64,000 bases of DNA from Comamonadaceae bacterium OS-1 (GTDB lineage Bacteria > Pseudomonadota > Gammaproteobacteria > Burkholderiales > Burkholderiaceae_C): the NCBI GenBank assembly GCA_027923965.1, contig AP026969.1, forward strand, positions 1,922,001-1,986,000, written 5' to 3'. Shown in pieces: positions 58,101 through 64,000 of this stretch. The position numbers and the translations under genes are program-made. Position 1 is the first letter of the stretch; every line of letters starts with the position of its first letter. Below the pieces are notes generated by a model. That model did no database searches. It was not told the origin of the DNA and saw only the letters and a list, made by a program, of their open reading frames with translations.

Positions 58101-58463
58101 GAGACCTTCTCGGGGGTGAACTCCAAGTTCAGTGCCGGGCTGTTGGCGGGCAGGGTGCTGTGGGATGTGTCGGAGCGCTGGGATGTGGGTCTGATGGCCT
58201 CTACCACCCAGGGCGGCGGCACCCGGCTCAACGGGGTTGGTGCCGAAGCGGGCTACCGTTTGATGGACAACCTGTGGGTGTCGGCAGGGTATGTGGCCGG
58301 GCGCTATGCCGATGCCGACCTGTTTGCCTCCAATGCTTCCTGGCGCGGTGCCTATGTGCGTCTGCGCTTCAAGTTCGACGAAAAATTGCTGGACGGTGAC
58401 AAGCCGCGCACCAACCGCTTGCTGGAACCCGCCAACCAGGCACCCCGGGAGTGGCGCGAATGA
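55134..58463 (+). CDS. Ig-like/outer-membrane beta-barrel protein, partner of the giant protein
   Basis: The 1,109-residue protein has a signal peptide (RLRRTLLATAALTVLGGTGLVRA, cleavage near residue 33). Residues about 100-205 form a Big-1/invasin-like Ig domain (VSAGQAPADGRSTLRLGIELRDAQGALL). From about 215 the sequence is a long series of amphipathic beta strands (FVKGTIKGEYLLTAAFDSDK, DKSYVLYGDFST, VTYEVDGGGEKFWVGG) ending WRGAYVRLRFKFDEKLL, the signature of a large outer-membrane barrel. It starts with ATGA overlap to the giant gene and ends with ATGA overlap to the OmpA-like gene. It may anchor, export or cap the giant protein; this is inference from coupling. Confidence 0.85.
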   Translation: MNARKSPALRLRRTLLATAALTVLGGTGLVRAADDATLPVPPAMGVTPMGQAAIAGPGIAFRDLAGPVVHQANSGLPPVATEGLWNISKGLPADAHIRLSVSAGQAPADGRSTLRLGIELRDAQGALLTAPTRLRIQTTLGRLQPESGWASEGLEVVTTNGHAELLLVAPATPGDALLQVQSGAVGVQGQVSFVPDMRPLLVVGIVEGSLNFGRIQGDALTPHISNIGFEDSLHRWGGSDSNGNGETTTANGRAAAFVKGTIKGEYLLTAAFDSDKTTTEKLFRDIDPNQYYPVYGDASVVQHDAQSTSKLYLRIDKDKSYVLYGDFSTRDPSQRPRLDSYTRALTGAKLHHETPGVRVNAFAAHSTQRQFVDEQAGRGISGPYAVSQPNAIANSETVELLTRDRNQPDVVLRRQPMSRYVDYDFEPFSGRILFRKPVPSADENFNPISIRVTYEVDGGGEKFWVGGVDASVKLGEHVEVGGSYAEDRNSASPYKLYGAHADVQLAAQSLLTMEVARSEGNQFFSNTLQSNGVLPLSADPQGQAARIEWRSDSPGLKLRAHAARASTGFHNAESGLAAGRTDAGVEATWQWSDSLRLRGRALHIEDAFSDGHRNAASISADMRLTDMFSLELGVSHVDETYDPTQPGIAQYGVGAVPGTGGSLTDTGFGFAGGGLLQSPLSPYALVGSGNQIAQRDYTAVKARLSARVTPDATVYGEAEQVVDGSDGRRVGIGAEYRLNDHSRVYGRHEWLESLSGLYGLSGFGDRATQTAIGVDTDYMKDGQVYSEYRMAGAQNGRDAAAAVGVRNLWRLGEGIHFTTGFERQQVVVANRTGSNPVVGSVQTAHAVVLGLDYLANPLWKAGGRLEYRVSDTQTNWLSTVAATRKLSDQWSMLIRNVLLASRARGDSSGDVTQDRFQLGLAYRDVATNVWHGLARYEHRIDNNTTPVQTVGTTASALGHSRTDVASLHANIHPQRAWTLAAQIAAKQVNETFSGVNSKFSAGLLAGRVLWDVSERWDVGLMASTTQGGGTRLNGVGAEAGYRLMDNLWVSAGYVAGRYADADLFASNASWRGAYVRLRFKFDEKLLDGDKPRTNRLLEPANQAPREWRE

Positions 58464-59475
58464 ACACCACCAAGATAGTGCTGGCATCGCTGCTGGCGTG
58501 GGTCGGCCTGCAGGCCAGCGCGGACCAGCCCCTGGCCATGCCCGGGACACCCGGCCCGTCGCGGGTGGCCGAGCCTGCGGCTTTCAACGCTGTGCAACAG
58601 CGGCTGAACCAATTGGCGCAGCGACCCGCCGCCTGCCCGGCGGACTACCACCGCTTCAAAAGCCAGGCCTGGCTGAACCTGGCGCGCGACAAGTGGCACG
58701 ACAACGGCGAACCGGCCGAGGTCGATGACAGCCTGGCACAGGCCACCGCTTGGCTGGACCGGCTGGAGCAGGGCGGTAGCCCACCCTGGCATACGCCCGC
58801 GCTGCGTGCTGCGCCGCAGGTACGCGCCGATCTGTGGCAGCAGGCCGAGGCACTGCGCAGCAGCAACCGCCTGTGCGCGTCCACCGATGTGCAGCGCTTG
58901 GCGGCATTCTGCGAGGTGCAACTGGCCTGGTCAGGCTATGAGGCTACCCGTGGCGGCTGGAAGCACGCGGCGCCGTACATCCGCATTGCCGAAGACCTGT
59001 GTGCCGAGGCGCAACTAGTGCGGCCCCCGCCCGTGCCCGAGGTGCCCACTCCGCAGGCCGACCTGCAACCCTCGGTGCCGCAGAAGCGGGTGCTGAGCGC
59101 CCAGGCCCTGTTCCGGCACGGCAAATCCGCCCTGGCCGACGTGTGCCCGCAGGCCTGCAGGCCGTCGACGCGTTAGCCGTGCAGTTGCGCAAGGTGGTCG
59201 GGCTGCGGCAGGTGGTGGTGACCGGGCACGCCGACAGCACCGGCGCGCCGGGCTACAACCAGCGCCTGGCCCTGGCCCGGGCCGACACGGTGCGCAACCT
59301 GCTCGTGATGCGCGGTGTCGATGCCAGCAAGGTGGAGGTGCTCTCTCTGGGCGACACCCAGCCGGTGGTCACCGATTGCCAAGGGGGTGGGGGGACCGCC
59401 GCCTGGAAGGCCTACACAGCATGCCTGCAACCCAACCGCCGGGTAGAGATCGGGTGGCTGCAAGCCCCTGACTAA
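58460..59475 (+). pseudogene. OmpA-family protein broken by a frameshift
   Basis: The first frame (58460-59176) gives a signal peptide MNTTKIVLASLLAWVGLQAS, a helical region (about 40-185) and the start of an OmpA domain, VLSAQALFRHGKSALADV, then runs off into CPQACRPSTR-stop. The rest of the OmpA domain continues in another frame to 59475: GLQAVDALAVQLRKVVGL, VVVTGHADSTGAPGYNQRLALARADTVRNLL and QPNRRVEIGWL. A one-base indel near 59135-59160 joins the two. The whole would be a periplasmic peptidoglycan-binding anchor for the surface locus. It could be a sequencing error, a true pseudogene or phase-variable; the sequence alone cannot say. Confidence 0.88.
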
Positions 59476-59481
59476 ATTTAT

Positions 59482-60877
59482 AAAAAAAGGGCTCTCTTCC
59501 GTTTCGGGTGGCAAACCACTGCCCACTCCCACAGCAGGGTCAAGCCCTTGCCTTGCGCAGCGGATTGGCGGGTAGGTGAGAGAGCTTGCCCGCGATCAAG
59601 AAGGCCATGGCGATGAAGTGGCGGGTTGAGCCGTAGCCGCGCGCCTTGGCTTTGGCCGCTTGCAGCAACGAATTCACGGCCTCCACATAGCCGGTGTGCA
59701 AGTGGGCTGCCTCAAACGCCGTGAGGATGCCCGCCCAGTGCTGTTTGATGGTCTTGGCCAACTCCTTGATCGGGTGCAGCTGGGAGCGCTGCGCCCAGTG
59801 CAGCCACTTCTTCAAAGACTGCGCACTCTGGGCTGCGTCTGAGCGGCTGTTTGCATAGATGTCGCGCAGCGCCTCCTTGATGCGCCACGCCCGTGCCGTC
59901 TTCAGGCGGCTGTGGGGCATCCAGTCCATCTTGTCCCGCTCTTTGGCCGTCCACTGGGCTTGGTCTTTGAGCCAGCACCAGCGCGTCTTCTTCAGCCAGC
60001 CCTCATCTCTGGCTTCTTCGCGCCGCACTGCGTCCACGGCCTTGTTGGCCAGCTGCACGACGTGGAAGCCGTCAAAGGCCACTGCCGCAGCAGGTAGATA
60101 CTTGGCCGCCCCGGCGATGAAGGCTTTGGACATGTCCATGCAGACCACCTTGATGGCCTCGAGCTTGCCTTGGTGGGTTTTGAAGTCTTCTGTAAAGCGC
60201 TGCACCGTGCTGGCATCTTTGCCCGGTGTGGCGTAGATCAGTTGGCCTTTGGACAGGTCGTGCACCAGCGTGATGTAGCTGTGACCTTTGGCGCAGGAGG
60301 TCTCATCGATGCCGATGACGTGTGTATCGGCGTAGCTTTCTTTGGCGCGCGCCAGATCCACGTGGGCATCGATTTGCCGCCACAAGGCGTTATCCGAGCA
60401 GCGCAGGATGCGCGCACAGGCCGAGACCGGCATCTCGCGCGCCAGCGTCAGGGCCAAGGCCTCGAACATGAGGGTGAAACGGCTGCCTTCGCGGGCCCAG
60501 GGCACGCCCAGTTGGGTGGTGCCCTGGCAGGCGCTACACGCAATACGCGGCAGCTCACAGTGCACGTAGGCCTCGAACTGGAAGAAGTCCAGGTGGCGCC
60601 AACTGCGCCCGCGGTGGTCATGGATCTTTTGCTCGGCAGCGCCACAGGCCGGGCATGGCGCACTGCTGGCACGCCAGACTACGTACAGGTCAATTCGGCT
60701 GCGGGCCACATCCAGGGCCACGCGTTCAACATCCCAGGGTTGCGTCAGACCCAGGGCTTGGCGAAACAACTCTTCTTGCATTGCCGCTTTCTTCTTCAGC
60801 TTGGGGTGTCAACTCTAACCCCTGCTGTGGGAGTGGGCAGTGGTGTGCCACCCGAAACGGAAGAGAGCCAAAAAAAG
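59482..60877. mobile_element. ISL3-family insertion sequence with 8-bp target duplication
   Basis: The element body is 59490-60869 (1,380 bp). Its ends are near-perfect inverted repeats of about 50 bp, beginning GGCTCTCTTCCGTTTCGGGT and differing at one base. AAAAAAAG flanks both sides (59482-59489 and 60870-60877), an 8-bp target duplication as expected for ISL3. The single gene inside is an intact transposase. Rejoining the flanks rebuilds a dispersed repeat copy. Confidence 0.96.
59540..60781 (-). CDS. ISL3-family transposase
   Basis: The 413-residue protein has an N-terminal zinc-ribbon pair (CPACG at about 42 and CSACQ at about 80), a helix-turn-helix region (SACARILRCSDNALWRQI) and a DDE catalytic core. 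The first Asp lies in VIGIDETSCAKG, the second in VCMDMSKAFI, and the Glu in YVEAVNSLLQAAKAKARGYG. No frameshift or stop interrupts it. With intact ends and a fresh target duplication the element is probably active or was very recently. Confidence 0.96.
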   Translation of the reverse strand: MQEELFRQALGLTQPWDVERVALDVARSRIDLYVVWRASSAPCPACGAAEQKIHDHRGRSWRHLDFFQFEAYVHCELPRIACSACQGTTQLGVPWAREGSRFTLMFEALALTLAREMPVSACARILRCSDNALWRQIDAHVDLARAKESYADTHVIGIDETSCAKGHSYITLVHDLSKGQLIYATPGKDASTVQRFTEDFKTHQGKLEAIKVVCMDMSKAFIAGAAKYLPAAAVAFDGFHVVQLANKAVDAVRREEARDEGWLKKTRWCWLKDQAQWTAKERDKMDWMPHSRLKTARAWRIKEALRDIYANSRSDAAQSAQSLKKWLHWAQRSQLHPIKELAKTIKQHWAGILTAFEAAHLHTGYVEAVNSLLQAAKAKARGYGSTRHFIAMAFLIAGKLSHLPANPLRKARA

Positions 60878-60926
60878 TGCCTCCAGCGCTTATTCCATCA
60901 GCGTAAAAAGCTCTTTAAATAATAGC
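60878..60926 (+). repeat. Dispersed two-hairpin repeat, copy 14, split by the ISL3 element
   Basis: TGCCTCCAGCGCTTATTCCA then TCAGCGTAAAAAGCTCTTTA. Its left part, TTTATAAAAAAAG, lies at 59477-59489 on the far side of the insertion sequence. Confidence 0.8.
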
Positions 60927-60930
60927 AATA

Positions 60931-62214
60931 TCAGCCTGCCTTGCGCAGCTGCCAGTCGGTCTGGGCGGGCCGTCCCGGCAGCTGCAGGCTGGCGGTGGCC
61001 GCCGGGGTCTGGGATATCAGCTTGCCGCGCTTGTAGACCTGCAGCCGGGTGGCGCGCAGGCGGATGGCTTCCACCGGGTCTTGCGCCTGTAGCAGCACAA
61101 AGTCGGCCCAGCAACCGGGCTCCAGGCCGTAGCCGTCCAGATGCAAGATCTTCGCCGGATTGACCGTGACGGCATCAAAGCACTGGCGCATGGCCGCCTG
61201 GCTGGTCATCTGGGCCACGTGCAGGCCCATGCTGGCCACTTCCAGCATGTCGCCACTGCCCAGGCTGTACCAGGGGTCCATCACGCAGTCCTGGCCCAGG
61301 GCGACGGTCAGGCCGTGGGCCATCATTTCGGGCACGCGGGTCATGCCGCGGCGCTTGGGGTAGGTATCGCCCCGGCCTTGCAGGGTGATGTTGATCAGCG
61401 GGTTGCTGACCACATGCACCTGCGCCTCGGCCATCAGTGGCAGCAACTTGCTCACAAAGTAGTTGTCCATGCTATGCATGGAGGTCAGGTGCGAGCCGGT
61501 GACGCGGCCCTGCAGACCCAGGCGCTGGGTCTCATAGGTCAAGGTTTCGATGTGGCGTGACATCGGGTCGTCGGACTCGTCACAGTGCATGTCTACCAGT
61601 TTGCCCTGTTCGGCGGCCAACTCGCACAGCAGTTTCACGCTCAGCGCCCCGTCTGCCATGGTGCGCTCGAAGTGGGGGATTCCGCCGACCACGTCCACGC
61701 CCATGTCGAGTGCGCGTCTGAGCTTGTCCATGGCCTGCGGGTCGCGCAGGGCACCGTCTTGCGGAAAAGCCACCAACTGCAGGTCCAGGTAGGGCGCGAC
61801 CAGGTGCTTGACTTCCAGCAGGGCTTCGACGGCCAGCAGGCGCGGATCGCAGATGTCCACATGGCTGCGGATGGCCAGCAGGCCCTTGCCCACCGCCCAA
61901 TCGCAGTAGGCCAGGGCGCGCTGCACCAGGGCTTCCTGGGTCAGGTCGGGCTTGAGCTCGCCCCACAAGGCAATGCCTTCGAGCAGGGTGCCGCTCTGGT
62001 TCACGCGGGGCAAGCCGTAGCTCAGCGTGGCATCCATGTGGAAATGCGCATCGACAAACGGCGGGCTGACCAGTTGGCCTTGGGCATCGACCGTCTTCTG
62101 CGCGGGTGCATCCAGGCCAAAAGCCACTTCCGTGATGCGGCCATTCTGGACGGCAATCGACATCCCGGTGCGTCCGTCGGGCAAAGTAGCGTGGGTAACG
62201 AGAAGGTCGAGCAT
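60931..62214 (-). CDS. Cytosine-deaminase-like amidohydrolase
   Basis: The 427-residue amidohydrolase follows E. coli CodA in motif order: FVDAHFHMDATLSYG (metal H57, H59), NQSGTLLEGI, SHVDICD, LQLVAFPQDG, GGIPHFERT, MHCDESDD, GSHLTSMHSMD, NPLINITLQGRGDTYPKRRG and DPWYSLGSGDMLEVA. CodA has GHDDVFDPW at the catalytic Asp; here it is GQDCVMDPW, so the preceding His is Gln and the substrate-contacting second Asp is Cys. The enzyme is therefore probably a deaminase or hydrolase for a related cyclic amide or pyrimidine, not certainly cytosine. It is a single gene on the minus strand. Confidence 0.85.
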   Translation of the reverse strand: MLDLLVTHATLPDGRTGMSIAVQNGRITEVAFGLDAPAQKTVDAQGQLVSPPFVDAHFHMDATLSYGLPRVNQSGTLLEGIALWGELKPDLTQEALVQRALAYCDWAVGKGLLAIRSHVDICDPRLLAVEALLEVKHLVAPYLDLQLVAFPQDGALRDPQAMDKLRRALDMGVDVVGGIPHFERTMADGALSVKLLCELAAEQGKLVDMHCDESDDPMSRHIETLTYETQRLGLQGRVTGSHLTSMHSMDNYFVSKLLPLMAEAQVHVVSNPLINITLQGRGDTYPKRRGMTRVPEMMAHGLTVALGQDCVMDPWYSLGSGDMLEVASMGLHVAQMTSQAAMRQCFDAVTVNPAKILHLDGYGLEPGCWADFVLLQAQDPVEAIRLRATRLQVYKRGKLISQTPAATASLQLPGRPAQTDWQLRKAG

Positions 62215-62356
62215 GGGGTAGAGCCTGGTATGGGGCTAAATGAAATTAATTTTTACACGTCCGGGCCGTGCCGTACGCAATCGATAGGTAACATCCTGAC
62301 ACAGACAAGCGCTTTCAGCCACAATCCACCCCATGCCCGAGAGAGGCCAGCCCCCC

Positions 62357-62740
62357 ATGACAACCACCACCCCTGCCGCTGTGCTGTTGATCGTAGACGA
62401 CAGCCGGGTTTCGCGCATGATGATCCGCACCCTGGTGCAGGCCAAGCGGCCCACCTGGACTTTGGTAGAGGCCGCCAGCGGCGACGAGGCGCTGGTGCTG
62501 GCCGCCACCCAGACCTTCACGTATTGCACCATGGACATCAATATGCCCGGCATACTGGGTACCGATGCGGCCGAGCATCTCAAGCGCGACCACCCCGGTC
62601 TGCGCCTGGCGCTGTTTTCGGCCAACATCCAGGAAAGCCAGAAGACCCGGGCTGCCGAGCTGGGCGTGAAGTTTGTGGCCAAGCCTGTGAGTGAAAAAAG
62701 CGTGACCGAAGCACTTACTTTTTTTGAAAGTTCCCTGTGA
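62357..62740 (+). CDS. Single-domain response regulator
   Basis: The CheY-like receiver has 127 residues from the ATG at 62357 (GAGAGG upstream; an ATG at 62333 is an alternative). Acidic pair D14-D15, phosphoacceptor D60 in YCTMDINMPGI, S88 in LFSANIQ and K109 in VAKPVSE are all in place. It has no output domain. It overlaps the CheC gene at TGATG and lies upstream of a PAS-GGDEF gene, so it probably relays phosphorylation whose decay is set by CheC. Confidence 0.92.
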   Translation: MTTTTPAAVLLIVDDSRVSRMMIRTLVQAKRPTWTLVEAASGDEALVLAATQTFTYCTMDINMPGILGTDAAEHLKRDHPGLRLALFSANIQESQKTRAAELGVKFVAKPVSEKSVTEALTFFESSL

Positions 62741-63348
62741 TGACCCTGTCTGAGCTGCAGCTGGATGCCTTGACCGAGGTATTTAACGTCGGTGCAGGCC
62801 AGGCCGCCGCCAGTCTGAGCGAAATTGTGGGTGATGAGGTGCTGTTGTCGGTGCCACGCATCCAGTTTTTTGACCGCACCGATGTGAACGCCGAAATGCT
62901 TTCGCTCAACGGCGGGCGCCTGGGCGCGGTACGGCAAAAGTTTGGCGGTCCGTTCAGCCTGGATGCCACGCTGTTGTTTCGCGAAGAAAAGGCGTTGGAA
63001 ATCGTGCAGGAGATGCTGGGTTCGCAGGTGAGCGTGGAAGACCTGGTGGACTACGAGCACGAGGCCATGTGCGAGCTGGGTAACGTGATCCTGAACGCCT
63101 GCCTGTCGGCGATTGCCGACATGCTCGGCATCAACCTGAGCAGCACCCTGCCCGAGTATTCGGTGGACGGCGCCGACACGGTGATTGGCAAGCTGATGTC
63201 CGATGAGACCCAGCCCGTGGTGCTGGTCCTGCACATCGACCTGACCATTGAGAAGCGCGACACCCAGGGCTACCTGGTGTTCCTGCTCAGCGCCAGCTCG
63301 CTGGAGGGGCTGCTCGCGGCCCTGGACGCATTTCTGTCGCGCATTTGA
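62740..63348 (+). CDS. CheC-family phosphatase
   Basis: The 202-residue protein has the CheC fold. It carries two catalytic E-x2-N motifs: E13-N16 in ALTEVFNVGAGQAA and E112-N115 in AMCELGNVILNACL, as in CheC/FliY proteins that dephosphorylate CheY-P. A GTG at 62737 could also start it. It begins inside the response-regulator stop, so the phosphatase is made together with its likely substrate. No flagellar gene is near, so the pathway may be a non-flagellar one. Confidence 0.92.
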   Translation: MTLSELQLDALTEVFNVGAGQAAASLSEIVGDEVLLSVPRIQFFDRTDVNAEMLSLNGGRLGAVRQKFGGPFSLDATLLFREEKALEIVQEMLGSQVSVEDLVDYEHEAMCELGNVILNACLSAIADMLGINLSSTLPEYSVDGADTVIGKLMSDETQPVVLVLHIDLTIEKRDTQGYLVFLLSASSLEGLLAALDAFLSRI

Positions 63349-63365
63349 ACCTTCCTCTGGCCCCT

Positions 63366-64000
63366 ATGCCTGCCAGCCCTATCGCATCGCTGTTGCCCTG
63401 GTCCCAGATGGTGGACGCGTTGGGCACCGGCCTGATTGTGCTCAACCCGCGCGGCGAGGTGCTGGTGTGGAACGCCTGGGTGGTCCGCCATAGCGGTATC
63501 GATGCCTCGGTGGCCCTGGGCCACACGCTGGAGTCGGTGTTTGCCAACGGACTGTCGCTGTCCTTCATCAGCGCCCTGAAAAACGTGCTCACCTACAAGC
63601 TGCCGGTGGTCTTGTCCAATGTGCTGCACCGCACCCCGCTGCCGCTGTACCTGCGACCCGAAGATGCCGTCAGAGGCCCGCAGCAGCGCATGCCGCAGTC
63701 GCTGACCCTGGTGCCGGTGCGCTACGACAGCACCCGCCCGGACGGTTTTCTGGTGATGGTGCAGGTCACCGACACCAGCAGCTTCGTCAAACGGGAGCGC
63801 TTGCTGCACTCGCACTCGGAAAAACTTTCGCGCGAGGCGGTGATCGATGGCCTGACCGGCATTTACAACCGCAAGTATTTCGACCAGAAACTGGCCGTAG
63901 AGCTCAGCCGCGCCCAGCGCCAGAAGAACCCGCTGTCGCTGGTCATGTTGGATGTGGACTACTTCAAAAACTACAACGACACCTATGGCCACCCGGCGGG
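63366..64000 (+). CDS. PAS-GGDEF diguanylate cyclase, 3' end missing
   Basis: The frame from the ATG at 63366 stays open for 211 codons to the window edge. An N-terminal PAS-like domain (about 12-140, [22 protein letters not shown], the last part LVPVRYD...FLVMVQVTD) is followed by the start of a GGDEF domain: [19 protein letters not shown] and [21 protein letters not shown]. The catalytic GGDEF signature itself is outside the window. It lies 17 nt after cheC, making a receiver/phosphatase/cyclase operon for c-di-GMP control. Confidence 0.92.
   Translation, partial: [211 protein letters not shown]

Noticed and set aside
62333..62356. Upstream ATG as start of the response regulator
   Set aside because: The added eight residues do not belong to a receiver domain, and GAGAGG is better placed for the ATG at 62357.

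Overview
The window looks like chromosomal DNA of a GC-rich betaproteobacterium. Gene content and protein style (isc operon order, YqhD/NemR pair, VF530 protein, SlyX ending PPHY, tandem glycine riboswitch before gcvT) fit Burkholderiales, most likely Comamonadaceae; the genus cannot be fixed from the sequence alone. Genes are closely packed with many 1-4 nt overlaps. A family of short two-hairpin repeats (core GCGCTTATTCCATAAGCGC, then AGCAGCTATTAAAAAATAGC) recurs at least 14 times, mostly between genes.

Layout. 1-912: 3'-truncated PPK2 polyphosphate kinase. 1186-3294: uvrB. 3325-8942: iscR-iscS-iscU-iscA-hscB-hscA-fdx, the complete ISC iron-sulfur assembly operon, behind a candidate IscR-controlled promoter and a leader of about 180 nt. 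9001-9878: dnaQ, tRNA-Val(CAC) and a terminator. 10172-12166: chemoreceptor. 12356-17644: a fused acyl-CoA synthetase/GNAT protein (Pat-like), an MDR reductase, DUF427, a 2OG-Fe dioxygenase and a YdcH-like protein. 17740-23661: a minus-strand sugar-uptake operon (ROK regulator, ABC ATPase, permease, binding protein, Gfo/Idh/MocA dehydrogenase). 23845-24750: a second PPK2. 24817-27135: an 88-bp inverted-repeat element, an SDR gene, an AT-rich orphan gene and a decayed second copy of the SDR 5' end, which together look like an acquired segment. 27305-32290: GFA, GNAT, TSUP, DUF1801, ribE, a coiled-coil protein, GAF, rluA and VF530. 32287-36976: hybrid histidine kinase diverging from a GGDEF/EAL protein. 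37049-40777: small basic protein, DJ-1-like protein, yqhD, a NemR-like regulator with two near-identical operators, slyX and YitT. 40808-46050: GNAT, gcvP, gcvH, gcvT and a tandem glycine riboswitch.

46393-59475 is the most unusual part: three genes coupled by ATGA overlaps. They encode a 2,914-residue secreted protein with 12 alternating DUF11-type repeats, a 1,109-residue Ig-like/outer-membrane beta-barrel protein, and an OmpA-family protein whose peptidoglycan-binding half is cut off by a frameshift. Immediately downstream an intact ISL3-family insertion sequence, with a perfect 8-bp target duplication, has landed inside one copy of the dispersed repeat. The window ends with a cytosine-deaminase-like amidohydrolase and a response regulator / CheC / PAS-GGDEF signalling cluster, the last gene running off the end.

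How the genes work together: the isc genes form one iron-sulfur assembly pathway under IscR feedback. The gcv genes form glycine cleavage under a glycine riboswitch. The NemR-like/YqhD/DJ-1 block is a probable reactive-carbonyl defence regulon. The three-gene surface locus probably places a very long adhesin- or fibre-like protein at the outer membrane with a barrel partner and a cell-wall anchor.
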